Below are positions 19,871-29,445 of a stretch of 64,000 nt of DNA, in pieces. Each line of letters begins with the position of its first letter. The first letter of the stretch is position 1. The DNA is taken from the NCBI GenBank assembly GCA_009801085.1, contig VNWV01000009.1, positions 486,501 to 550,500 on the forward strand, given 5' to 3'. Made by a program: the position numbers and the translations under genes. This stretch comes from Lasiodiplodia sp. COLG20 (taxonomy: Eukaryota > Ascomycota > Dothideomycetes > Botryosphaeriales > Botryosphaeriaceae). Under the pieces are notes generated by a model that saw nothing but the letters and a program-made list of their open reading frames with translations, searched no databases and was not told the origin of the DNA.

Positions 19871-21900
19871 ATGGCGGCCTCGGTCCTTGGAAAGCGCACC
19901 AGGAGTGCCATCCCCTCTGCAGGTAAGCTCCTCCGTAAAGACGCGCTCGTGTTCGAGGCGTGACTGATCCGTATCCAGGCAACAAAGATTCGAAAACCAC
20001 GACGCGATGCACCAGAAACAGCCAATTCGTAGTGCTGGACAACAGCGAAAAGGAAAACCCCTTCGTCACCCCGAAGAAGCCGCGCACCCCGAAACATGTC
20101 GATCTGGGAGCCGACGAACTCGCCGATGAGGACCTGCCCGCTAAGCGCATGAGAGGAAGTCCCACGGTCCCGGCGAAACATGGCGCGATGCAGGGCAGGG
20201 TCGCGCTGTCTCCGGCAAAGATCAATTCGCACTTCAAGACTGCCAAAGCCAACGTGAGCACGGACGCGAAGACTTCGCATGACGCGACTCCTTCCACGCC
20301 TCGGCACCGCGACGCGTGCGCGAATAAAGTCGCAGTGACCCCCCGTCACCGCGTGTCAGTCTCGAGCAAGCCTCTAACGCCGCGCACTCCCCGCACGCCA
20401 ACGACGCCGCGGGGCTCTGCCACGACCATCTACAACGACGCGCGCCAACTCTTCATCCGTGGTTCTCAGCCGGGCCGATTGATCGGTCGCGAAGAAGAAA
20501 GAGACGAACTGCAGCAATTCGTGGCTTCACGCGTCGGTCTCAGAAAGTCCGGATGTCTGTACATATCCGGCCCTCCCGGCACCGGGAAGAGCGCCCTGGT
20601 CAGCGAGGTTTGCCAAGAGCTTGATGACGCCACGGTAAAGAGGGCGTACATCAATTGCATGAGCGCAAAGAGCGCGAGCGAGCTCTACGTCAAGCTTCTG
20701 GAGGAAATCGGCGAGGCGGATGATGTCTTGGAGGGGACAGAACAGGAGACTCTACGAAAGATCATGTTCAGGCGTGCGGTATCTTATGTGGTCACCTTGG
20801 ACGAGGTCGACTACCTGCTCGAGCTGGATCTCGAGCTGCTCTACAACATCTTCGAGTGGGCCATGCGGCCAAAATCGAGCCTCATCCTTCTGGGCATCGC
20901 GAACGCTCTAGATTTCACCGATCGCTTCCTCCCTAGGCTCAAGTCTCGCGGCCTGAAGCCTCAGCTTCTTCCCTTCATGCCATACACGGCCTCCCAGATT
21001 GCTTCAGTCATCAATTCGAAGCTCAAGGGCCTCCTTCCCACCGACACCACCGCTTCGGCCGACTTTGTACCGTTCCTCCACCCGACGGCAATCCAGTTTC
21101 TCGCCAAGAAGGTTGCTGCTCAGACGGGGGATCTCCGCAAAGCGTTTGACATTTGTAGAAGGGCCATCGACATGATCGAGTCGGATACACGTGAACAGCA
21201 CGCAAGGAAGTCAGCGGAAGAGAGTTTGGACCCAGTTGCCACGCCATCCAAGACCATTCTCATTGAGAACATGAACCTCTCTTCGCCCGCTCGGACGCCC
21301 ACGAAGACTTCTCGGCATTCAGCTGTGGCATCCTCACTTTCAAAATTAAGGATGGAAACAGCCCCCCGCGCGACGATTGCTCACATGGCACGCGTCACTG
21401 CTGCTGTCTTTAGCAATGGAACCACTCAACGCCTTAAGAACCTCAACTTACAACAAAAGGCCGTTCTTTGCGCGCTTTCGGCTCTCGAGAAGAAGCTTCG
21501 TGATGGCGCTGCCATGGCGCCTCCTTCTACGCCGTCACGGCACCAATCTGCGGCTGCAGCTGCGCCCACGATTAAGGCTTTGTACGACGCTTACGCTAAC
21601 CTTTGCAAGCGGGACAATGTTCTGCACCCTCTTACGAGCACCGAGTTCCGCGACGTAGTTGCCAGCCTGGAGACTTTGTCGTTGATCTCTGCGCTTGAGG
21701 GAAATGGCAAGAGTGGCAGCTTCTCTGTCCCATCAACGCCGAGCAAGCGAGGTGGCCGCGGTGGTGGGGGGTTCAGCGCCGGCCTTGTGGAGGAGAAGCG
21801 GGTTTCGAGCAGTGTCAGCTTGAAGGAGTTGAGCGGCGCGCTGGATGGTCCTGGTAGCAGTGTACTGAGGGGCTTGCTCAACGGAGAAGATGTTGCTTGA
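19871..21900 (+). CDS. cdc18: CDC6/Cdc18 replication licensing ATPase
   Basis: Loads the MCM helicase with ORC at replication origins. Exons 19871-19922 and 19979-21900 give 657 residues; the single intron near the start has GTAAGC...CCAG. The N-terminal ~160 residues are disordered and rich in Ser/Thr-Pro (KKPRTPKH, PSTPRHR, TPRTPRTPTTPRG), fitting regulation by cyclin-dependent kinase, with a KENPF sequence that could act as a KEN degradation signal. The AAA+ domain has Walker A GPPGTGKS (215-222), Walker B TLDEVDYLL (DEVD at 292-295) and the sensor region LGIANALDFTDRFLPRL. A winged-helix region follows (NLNLQQKAVLCALSALEKK). ORC1 is excluded by the lack of a BAH domain and by length. Confidence 0.95.
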
Positions 21901-23057
21901 ATACGCAGATCGAAAATGACATGCAGACTGGCGCGTGTGTCATGATTGTTATTTTTTTTCTCTTTTTTTTTTTCGGCATGGGCATTGCGCGGCGCTCTGG
22001 GACGGATCAATGGGGCTATGTGGGTGGCATACCGGGGCGCAAACGGTGTATGAAAATGTGTCTGGACTGGCATACGGAGCATGACAATGCTTGGATAAAG
22101 GATAATGATGAGATCAAACTTGCTTCCCTGGCTGCTTCATTTACTGCCCGTGCATGCATGTACAGAGGGGTGCTTCAGCCGATGGCTAGCGCGAAGAATG
22201 GCAGGGCCTTAGAACATAGCGTAAGCATGCCTCAGTTCCTTTTTTCTAAAGAAAAAAAAAAGAACATGGACGGGTAGTTGAAGCTATCATCTGGATGCAA
22301 ATGCAGAAATAATAATTATACATTTACGTCCGGACGATAGCTTCGACTACCCATGGTGTAAGAGAAGAATAAATTCACGGTAGCCGTCGGCTGCAACGAC
22401 CCCTTGTATACCTGCAAGAATGACTCCGTCATCTTGAACCATTCTTCCCTGCTCGGAGTGCATACATGTTGCATGATCGACCAAACCTGTTGGGCAGCAA
22501 CACCTGAGTGTATAATTGACCAACTATGGACTCTGGGGAAGGTTTCCGGTGCATGGAGATCAGAATTCGGCAGCAGCCACGCTTCTGTGGCTGAAACACA
22601 TTCAGGGCGACGAATAGCTTGCATGGAGGGGTGACAGGGCTGTTGAACTGTGTCAGGTTCTTGAGGGCATGTGCGTCATTGGCCTGGAGCTGTGCAATCA
22701 CTTCCCCATTTTGCGAGCCGAATTTGCCAATGGTGCCTCGTATTGTTTGTCTAATCGCTCACCTCGGCATCGACGAGGGCGGTAGTCCGAGCAAGGGCCA
22801 GATGTGTACATTTCCAATCCATTTTCGTGTAGGTGAGTAAGTACCTAATTCTGGCCCAAGTTGTGGAGCCCATTGTTCCCCGAATGACCGAGGAAAAGTA
22901 GAAAATACCTCTGTGAACACCGTGGAGGGCCGCCCCAAGACTTTTGATATTTTACACATGCAATGCACAGTCGCCTTCCTTCTTTGCGTTTCCCCGCGCC
23001 TTTGCTATTGGTGACGCCCCCCTCTTTTACCGAGTGGAGGCATTTACAGCACATCGC
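21901..23057. other. Convergent intergenic stretch with foldback element
   Basis: 3' regions of CDC6 (+) and the mitoribosomal gene (-). A T-rich tract at 21950-21975 may be part of the CDC6 3' end. The best-preserved foldback copy lies at 22161-22408. Nothing else is supported between 22409 and 23057. Confidence 0.6.
22161..22408. mobile_element. Foldback MITE family A, best-preserved copy A6 (248 bp)
   Basis: This copy defines the family. Left end TACAGAGGGGTGCTTCAGCC; right end, read on the minus strand, TACAAGGGGTCGTTGCAGCC. Both continue GA[T/C]GGCTA[G/C]CG, so terminal inverted repeats of about 30 bases begin at a TA on each side, as expected for a TA target duplication of the Tc1/mariner/pogo type. 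The left internal arm has GCGAAGAATGGCAGGGC and GAACATAGCGTAAGCATGCC. The core hairpin, about 22275-22352, has GTAGTTGAAGCTATCATC and GTCCGGACGATAGCTTCG around an AATAATAATTATAC loop. There is no coding capacity. Confidence 0.85.
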
Positions 23058-24124
23058 TCAGGAGTTCATCTTGCCCACAGCCTCTTTTGGGACTCTGGAC
23101 TGCACCTCGCTCCAATTGATGCGCCTCCACCACGCCTCCAAGAAGTCCTTCTTGCCGGTGATGCCCCAGTCAGGCACCCAGACGTGCTCCCAGGTGTTCA
23201 CGCACAGGGCGGGGATGATGTCGGCACCGCCAGGGGCGCGATTGCGGGCGGCCTGGCCGGCGGCGCTGTGCGGGCCCGTGACGCCGGCCGAATTCTGGAT
23301 CCGGTTCTGGCGTACGTAGTCGGCGCCGGAGAGGCCGCCGGCGGAGTGGGCGTTTTGGGTGTTCATGTCAACGGGCTGCTGGCGCCAGTGGGCATCGGAC
23401 AGCGGCGAGCCGGCAAGGTAGGTGGGCACGATCTTCCACGAGCCCTGGTTCAAGGCGTAGCTCTGCCTGTGCCACACCAGCCACACGAAGCCCGGGCCGA
23501 ACATGGCCTCGGCGGTGGCGAGGAAGTCGGCCTTGAAGATGTCGAGCGAGGAGAAGGATGTCGTCAGGGATGCGGCGAGCTCATTGGACATGGACGTCTC
23601 CTTGTCGATCTTGCTCGACACGTTAGCACGGAAAGGACGAGGGCGGTGGCGAGGCACGTACGATGGACTGGAAGAAAAAGTGGTTGTTGAAGGCCATGGA
23701 GGCGTAGTTGAAGGTCGAGGCAAACAGCGGTTCGCGGGCGGTTTTGACGGCAACGGATTGGGTGGAGTCATCTTCGAGGGCGGTGCCTGTTCCGACGTCA
23801 GCGCACAGCTGCAGTCGCGAGGACGCGGCGTGGTACCGGCGACTTTCTCATTGAGCTTGTCCACCATCAGCTGCTGGTACTTGGACCAGGCGGTGTTGAA
23901 GCCCGTGGGCGACAGCAGCTCCGGGATGCCGCTCTCACGGAAGCGCTCGTCGTAGTTGGCGAGATGGGGGACTTCGTGGATGGCACGGCGCTGGGCGAGG
24001 CGCTGCTGGCGGTGTTAGCAGGCGGGCGCGCGGGCGGTCAATTGGGCTGTGGGAAGCTCCGTACAGTGCAGCGCTGGGCGGCGCGCAGGGGCTGCTGCGG
24101 CCGGAGAAGGCGGGCGAGGATCAT
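23058..24124 (-). CDS. SOD-fold small mitoribosomal subunit protein (mS42/mS43 type)
   Basis: A structural protein of the small mitochondrial ribosomal subunit with the Fe/Mn superoxide dismutase fold (yeast Rsm26 and Mrp1 are the two such proteins). Exons on the minus strand: 24124-24065, 24005-23837, 23786-23662 and 23609-23058, 301 residues; introns of 50-59 bases with GTAC donors. The N-terminus MILARLLRPQQPLRAAQR is a mitochondrial presequence, followed by RRAIHEVPHLANYDERF. SOD-fold landmarks are FNYASMAFNNHFFFQSI, FGPGFVWLVWH and NTWEHVWVPDWGITGKKDF, then AWWRRINW. The aligned metal site is not complete (the C-terminal SOD DxWEHAY block is here NTWEHVW), which argues against an active dismutase. 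Whether it is mS42 or mS43 cannot be decided by eye. Confidence 0.88.
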
Positions 24125-24729
24125 GGCGCGCTGGGTTGCGGAGGGGGAGGGCGGGCGCTCAAGACAGCCGTGCCGTCGACTTTTCCAGCGCGCAGATGAT
24201 GCTCCGGAGTCGAGCGCACGGGCCGCCGCCAGCGCTCCACCGTCTCTCCCGCCCGCCGCCAGCGCGCGCCCTCAGCCAACCGTTTGCCCGCGACGCGCCC
24301 GCCCTACAACACTCCCAGACTGCGTTTCACACGCGCGCTGCCAGCGCGCCCGCATAGCCACCCACCATGCGCGCTGCTGCGTTGGGCATCCGAGGCCCAC
24401 CGCCCTGCATCGCGCCTCTCGGCGCCTCGACAGGCCTGCTCTGAGCCATGCTGAGACTCGCATGGCCCTGGCTCGACGCGCCTCTTGCGAAAAACCGGGC
24501 AGCGTCACGGTGCTTCCTTATATCCTCCAGCCGCCGGCCGGCTCACTGCTTTTCCCTTGTTTGCTGCAAATCCACTTCCAAGTCCACCCACTTCCCTTCT
24601 CTTCTCTACGCGCCCCGTCACGTGTGGCCGTCTTTCCTTGCCAGTATTGTTTCCGTTTCTCTTGCGCGTTTCTCTCTCTCAAAGGCCTCCTCTCCCTCGC
24701 CCACGCCCGACTGGCGTCCTGACCCTAGA
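24125..24729. promoter_or_regulatory. Divergent promoter region
   Basis: A 605-base gap between the mitoribosomal gene (-) and the Cys-rich membrane protein gene (+). The right half (24540-24700) is strongly pyrimidine-rich (CTTTCCTT, CTTCTCTTCTC, TCTCTCTC), typical of a fungal core promoter/5' leader. The open frame that runs in from 24448 is not used because its residues before 24730 are low-complexity. Confidence 0.5.
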
Positions 24730-26304
24730 ATGGGCCCGAAGAAACTTTCCGCCATCTGCATCGTGTCCGTCGCAGTACCAGCAGCTTCCGCCCTCGCCCT
24801 CGCCGTAGACACAGGCCTGCTCCGCCGGGCGGACGCGGCCGTTTGCGGCGGCGATTCTGCGCTTTCACAGTGCGGCAGCAATTTCCCCAGCTCCTTCTGC
24901 TGCCCCTCGAGCACTACATGCACCGCTCTGAACGACGACAGCGGCGCTGGCGGCGAGGCGACGTCCGTAATATGCTGCCCCGAGGGCCAAGACTGCAAGT
25001 TCATCAGACCCATCACTTGCGACATCAACCAACAGAATGCCACTCTGCACCCTTCGAACGCCATCCACACGACCAACCTCACGGCCACGCTGGAGACGTG
25101 TGGCTCGGAATGTTGCCCCCTGGGATACAAGTGCCAGAGCGGTCTCTGCGCCATGATCTCGGCCAATGACACCAGCGGATCGTCGACCACATCCGCTGCG
25201 CCTTCGTCCACTTCCATTTCGACTCCGACCGGTGGATCCGTCACCTCTGGCTTGGGGCCGGCAGAAACATCCGCGTCGGCTACCCCGTTGAGCGAAAAGC
25301 ACGGGGGAGGTTCTAACAAGGGCGCCATCGCCGGTGGAGTCATCGGCGGCATCGCGCTCGGCATCCTGCTTACTGCCCTGGGAATCTGGCTTTGGAGGAG
25401 GCGCCAGGCAGCGGAAAAGAAACCTCGCTACAGCGGCGACTTCGGACCCGTCTCCCGCACCGTTAGTGACCCGATCTACAACCCTGCCCTCGGCGCTCGT
25501 ACAGAGTTCCTGCGCCGTGACGCCGCTAGCCCGCCGGGCAACGCGAGCATCGACCACACTCTTCTCGGGTCACCCTTCTCCCCGATGAAGGAGATCAACA
25601 AGGCCGGCGGGCTCGGCCGTAACGGCACAATGACCACCACGAACACGTCGCACTCCTCGGGAAGCGCAACGCCCCTCAACCCGTATGGCTACGCTCGTCC
25701 GAACATCCCCAAGCGCAGCCCAAGCAAGCCGTACGGCAACCTCACGGCCGGCCCCGGCGGCGGCATGGCCGCAACGTCCCCCAAGTCCCCTCGGATACGC
25801 GGCCTCTTCTCGCGACCATCAAAGTCCAACCTGAGCGAGTATCCGGTGCCGCCTGCGCCACCAATGGCATCGGGCTCGGTCAGCCCTAGTGTGTACACGC
25901 CGACTCCAGCACCTCGCGGCCCGCAACGGCAACGGAGCAGCTCGACGCGCAGCCCGTCAGGGGGTCGCCAACCCATGGGCCCGACGCGCAACTTCAGCCT
26001 CGGGCCGCGTCGCTCGCAAAGTCTGTCGGCCCGCGGTGATATGAACCGCGAGCGTCCGCGAACAGGCTCCACGGAGACGATCGATGTGCTTATGACTGGC
26101 TCGAATCAACCGAGCGGCATGGGCTTCCTGGCGCCACCGCCCGGCATTCGCGTGCCTGGCGAGCGGCCTCTGACAAGCGAGACGACATTCACGCGGCTGA
26201 TGGAAAATGCCGGTTATGGACGAGAGAGCCGCGACCAAATCAAAGGATGGGGAAACATGGGAGTGGCCGGTCACGCTGCAGATTCCCCACGTAATAGGAT
26301 ATAG
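24730..26304 (+). CDS. Cys-rich single-pass membrane protein, possible surface sensor
   Basis: A single-exon gene, 524 residues; function not recognised. The start MGPKKLSAICIVSVAVPAAS has a signal peptide. The ectodomain (residues about 38-140) holds about 17 cysteines in repeated patterns: FCCPSSTTC, ICCPEGQDC, and CGSECCPLGYKCQSGLC. It is followed by a Ser/Thr-rich stalk, then a Gly-rich membrane segment (about 198-220, GAIAGGVIGGIALGILL) with a WRRRQ stop-transfer. The cytosolic tail of about 300 residues is disordered, rich in Ser, Pro and basic residues (RQRSSSTRSPSGGR). The layout (signal, Cys-rich head, Ser/Thr stalk, one membrane segment, disordered tail) resembles fungal wall-stress sensors and related Mid2-like proteins, but no WSC domain is present. 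Confidence 0.88.
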   Translation: MGPKKLSAICIVSVAVPAASALALAVDTGLLRRADAAVCGGDSALSQCGSNFPSSFCCPSSTTCTALNDDSGAGGEATSVICCPEGQDCKFIRPITCDINQQNATLHPSNAIHTTNLTATLETCGSECCPLGYKCQSGLCAMISANDTSGSSTTSAAPSSTSISTPTGGSVTSGLGPAETSASATPLSEKHGGGSNKGAIAGGVIGGIALGILLTALGIWLWRRRQAAEKKPRYSGDFGPVSRTVSDPIYNPALGARTEFLRRDAASPPGNASIDHTLLGSPFSPMKEINKAGGLGRNGTMTTTNTSHSSGSATPLNPYGYARPNIPKRSPSKPYGNLTAGPGGGMAATSPKSPRIRGLFSRPSKSNLSEYPVPPAPPMASGSVSPSVYTPTPAPRGPQRQRSSSTRSPSGGRQPMGPTRNFSLGPRRSQSLSARGDMNRERPRTGSTETIDVLMTGSNQPSGMGFLAPPPGIRVPGERPLTSETTFTRLMENAGYGRESRDQIKGWGNMGVAGHAADSPRNRI

Positions 26305-26809
26305 GACGGGCAGGTAAGATATTGTATGGCATTGAACGACGTTATGACTCAAGCATGTATTGGCGGCATTCATTCACTCCTTTTAATCTTGCGGGTACGG
26401 GACCTCATGACGAGGCTATGATGAACATATTGGGCGGCTTGTTGCTTTGGTTCTGGGAACCGGCAGTGACTATATTCACGACCTTCCTTCACTTCTTGTA
26501 CGTCTTGTCGAAGCTTGATGCGTTTGACTAGCGGGTAATTTCTGGGAGAAGATATTGGGCTGGGCTCTACTGGTAGAGTTGGTCTTGGTGTTTTAATGCA
26601 GCAAACGAAGAAAGAAAAAAAAAAATCAACGCCTTGATTTGGTGCAATTCCTTTGTCCTCGAGATCGACCGGACTCGAGGGCCGCCTTCTGCCGTTGCTT
26701 TCGTCTGTTGACGGTCTCGACATATGCGCGTCTTCACCTGGCGTTCGGTCTCGTCTCGACCTACGCCTGGACGGTCACGACAACAATCACCACCCCCCGA
26801 GAAGCTCTT
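26305..26809. other. Convergent 3' regions
   Basis: Shared 3' space between the Cys-rich membrane protein (+) and COQ10 (-). An A-rich tract is at 26606-26626. Nothing else seen. Confidence 0.5.
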
Positions 26810-27619
26810 CTACCGCTTTAACGGCCCGCTGTAGTTCAGTACACCCTCGGTCGGAAGCTTGTGTTTCGTTCCCCCAAAGCCCGGACCATCCAAAAGCTTC
26901 TCGACGCGCTTTTCAAACGCCTCGATCATAACGTTAGCCACCATTGGCGTCACCGTCGTCATCATCGAGCCGTATATGGGATTGGCAAAGGCAAACTCGA
27001 TGGCGAGCGACACCTGCGTTTGCTCCCCAGCCTGGCCGGACGCGGACTTTGGCGGATCGGCGGGATTGGCAGCGGCCCGCGGCGGGTGGTAGGGTAGAGG
27101 GGTCACGGTCCAGCGGGTGAGCAGGTGGATGAGGATGCCGCCCTGGCCGTCCGTGGCCTCGTTCTCGGCGGGCACGTCGTGGTGGGCGATCTGGTCGGGC
27201 AGCAGGCGGGTGCGCGAGCGGCCGCCCACAGCCTCGACGATCTCGCCGGGCACGCAGTAGATCTTGGAGGCGAAGGACTCGCTGATGCCGCCCCAGCCGA
27301 CGGCCAGCGTGGCTTCGGCGGGCCAGCGCGTGCCGGAGGCGGCGTCTGGGCGTGACCACTTGGTCACGTCGGAGCGCTGGCAGTAGGGAAGGAAGGTCTG
27401 GTACGCCGACACGTCGGCGATGATGTTGTAGATGGCAGCGCTCGGGTAGGGCAGCGTGCGCGTCGCCGTGAGGGTAGACGAAGCGCCGGAGCCAGCGGAG
27501 GCAGAGCTGCCGAGCCCGGGAAAGAGGATCGGGAAGAATGACCTGGTCTGCTGCACGCCGCGAGGGGCCCGGAAGAGAGTGGTGGCGCGCGCAGGCGCTG
27601 CGATGCGGAGCGCTCTCAT
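26810..27619 (-). CDS. coq10: Coenzyme Q-binding protein COQ10
   Basis: A START/polyketide-cyclase-fold protein of the inner mitochondrial membrane that binds coenzyme Q and supports its use in respiration. A single exon gives 269 residues. An Arg/Ala-rich mitochondrial presequence (MRALRIAAPARATTLFRAPR) is present. The COQ10 block begins TLPYPSAAIYNIIADVSAYQ and continues with FLPYCQRSDVTKW, ATLAVGWGGISESFASKI, LLTRWTVTPLP, and the closing FAFANPIYGSMMTTVTPMVA with AFEKRVEKL. It is longer than yeast Coq10, mostly because of an insertion (about residues 170-185, NEATDGQGG) and a Pro/Ala segment. Shares a 241-base promoter with the tRNA methyltransferase gene. Confidence 0.94.
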   Translation of the reverse strand: MRALRIAAPARATTLFRAPRGVQQTRSFFPILFPGLGSSASAGSGASSTLTATRTLPYPSAAIYNIIADVSAYQTFLPYCQRSDVTKWSRPDAASGTRWPAEATLAVGWGGISESFASKIYCVPGEIVEAVGGRSRTRLLPDQIAHHDVPAENEATDGQGGILIHLLTRWTVTPLPYHPPRAAANPADPPKSASGQAGEQTQVSLAIEFAFANPIYGSMMTTVTPMVANVMIEAFEKRVEKLLDGPGFGGTKHKLPTEGVLNYSGPLKR

Positions 27620-27860
27620 GGTGGTGGAAGTGGGTGGGCGCTGAGGTCGTAGAGCATGCGATCGGTCTGGAGGAGGCGGTATTACAATGGCTCTATTGTT
27701 TTAGCTGGTGCTCCCCATCATGTACCAACATGCGTCACGACGGTCCAATGGGTGTCGGCAGTTTGTCACTTGGGACCCTGGACGCTAGCTTATCGATAAA
27801 GGTTCGACGTAGGTATTTTCCGCCGTCTCGACTCTTCCCTCCACCTGCAGCACCGCCAAC
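27620..27860. promoter_or_regulatory. Compact bidirectional promoter, COQ10 / tRNA methyltransferase
   Basis: 241 bases between divergent start codons. No specific motif is assigned. Confidence 0.55.
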
Positions 27861-29150
27861 ATGACCGAACAGTCCAGCCCCTCTCCTCCTCCCCCCGCTG
27901 CGGGTGCGCGCTCGAGCAAAAAAACCCCGAAGAGCCAGCTCTCCAAGGGCATGGAGCACATCCGCTACGCCGTGACCGTTGATCCGGCCGTCGAGCAGCA
28001 GCCCTCGACCTACGGCGTGCCGAACTCGGTCATCGAGCCCGTCCGCAAGCCCGCCTCGTCGCGCTCGCACGACCCGTCCAACAACCAGAAGCGCAGCGAC
28101 CCCTTCCAGTTTGGCTCGCGCTACCTGGAAGAGGGCGACAACATCTTCGAGTTCAACGCCTGGGACCACGTCGAGGTCGACGACGCCTACAGAGAGTTTG
28201 CCGAGTGTCAGTACTCGCAACAGCGCGAGAACCCCGTCTCCGACTTTGACAAGCAGCGCTTCAACGGCGATCCGGCCAAGTGGTGGAACCTGTTTTACAA
28301 GAACAACCAGAGCAACTTCTTCAAGAACCGGAAGTGGCTGTTCCAGGAGTTCCCCGTGCTAGAAGCCTTGACGAGGAAGGAAAGCCCGCCAACGCTCATG
28401 CTGGAAACCGGCGCGGGTGCGGGAAATACGGCCTTCCCCATCCTGAGGCTCAACGAGAACCCCAACTTCAAGATTCACGCCTGCGATTTTTCCAAAACTG
28501 CCGTCGACGTCATGAGGAGGAACGAAGCCTACGACAATGGCGTGAAGATCCAGGCCGACGTGTGGGACGTGGCCGGCGAAGGAGACCAGAGCTTGCCCCC
28601 GGGCATACAGGAAGGCACTGTTGACGTGGTCCTCATGGTCTTCATCTTTTCTGCCCTAGCTCCTTCACAGTGGGCCCAAGCTGTGCGGAACATCTACCGT
28701 GTGCTCAAGCCCGGCGGACATGTGCTCTTCCGCGACTACGGCCGCGGCGACTTGGCGCAGGTGCGCTTCAAGAAGGGTAGGTACTTGGACGAAAACTTTT
28801 ACGTGCGCGGAGATGGCACGAGGGTGTATTTCTTCGAGAAGGAGGAACTGGAGAAGATCTGGGGTGGCAACCTCAAGACGCTCTTCGCAGAAAAGGAGCC
28901 CAACGGTGGAGACGCCGCCGAGCAGATGGAGAGGTTAGGGCTTGACGAGAAGGCGCCCGCCCTCGAAGAAGTCCCCACTTTCGACATTGAGTCGATCGGC
29001 GTGGACCGCCGCATGCTCGTCAACCGCCAACGCAAGCTCAAGATGTACAGGTGCTGGATGCAAGCAATCTATCGCAAACCTGGGGGCAGCACACCGGCCA
29101 TCCTCAGAACCCCCGTGACGCCTGATGCTGAAGCGGAGGCAACTTCTTAG
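27861..29150 (+). CDS. trm140: tRNA (cytosine-32 N3)-methyltransferase, Trm140/METTL2 type
   Basis: An AdoMet-dependent enzyme that makes 3-methylcytidine at position 32 of tRNA-Thr/tRNA-Ser. A single exon gives 429 residues. The N-terminal ~85 residues are Ser/Pro-rich. The family block follows: FNAWDHVEVD, then KWWNLFYKNNQSNFFKNRKW and LFQEFP. The AdoMet-binding motif is LETGAGAGNTAFP. Later motifs are IHACDFSKTAVDVMR, MVFIFSALAP, and LKPGGHVLFRDYGRGDLAQ with FKKGRYLDENFYVRGDGTR, which are diagnostic of the m3C methyltransferases. Unlike S. cerevisiae ABP140, no frameshift or actin-binding N-terminus is needed here; the frame is uninterrupted. Confidence 0.94.
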   Translation: MTEQSSPSPPPPAAGARSSKKTPKSQLSKGMEHIRYAVTVDPAVEQQPSTYGVPNSVIEPVRKPASSRSHDPSNNQKRSDPFQFGSRYLEEGDNIFEFNAWDHVEVDDAYREFAECQYSQQRENPVSDFDKQRFNGDPAKWWNLFYKNNQSNFFKNRKWLFQEFPVLEALTRKESPPTLMLETGAGAGNTAFPILRLNENPNFKIHACDFSKTAVDVMRRNEAYDNGVKIQADVWDVAGEGDQSLPPGIQEGTVDVVLMVFIFSALAPSQWAQAVRNIYRVLKPGGHVLFRDYGRGDLAQVRFKKGRYLDENFYVRGDGTRVYFFEKEELEKIWGGNLKTLFAEKEPNGGDAAEQMERLGLDEKAPALEEVPTFDIESIGVDRRMLVNRQRKLKMYRCWMQAIYRKPGGSTPAILRTPVTPDAEAEATS

Positions 29151-29445
29151 AAACCAGGCTCTGGGTTCGCAAAGGAAATTCAAGAGTCGAGAGCTTGTGA
29201 AAAGAGAGCATGTACGGCGTTAGTGCATTTATACCCGGTTTACGAACAACACATTACATATGAGAATAGATGGGAAGTTTCGAGTGTTTCAAGCCGGAGG
29301 TCTTCCCCGCATAGGAAGTAATCTACCTTTGTGAGGAATGATGTCCGCTCGTGAGAGTCCATGTCCATTGTATGATTCATCACCAGCAACTGATGTGATA
29401 GTAGAGCCTCGTCACAGGTATGTGCATGGTGAAGAGCGAATTTTG

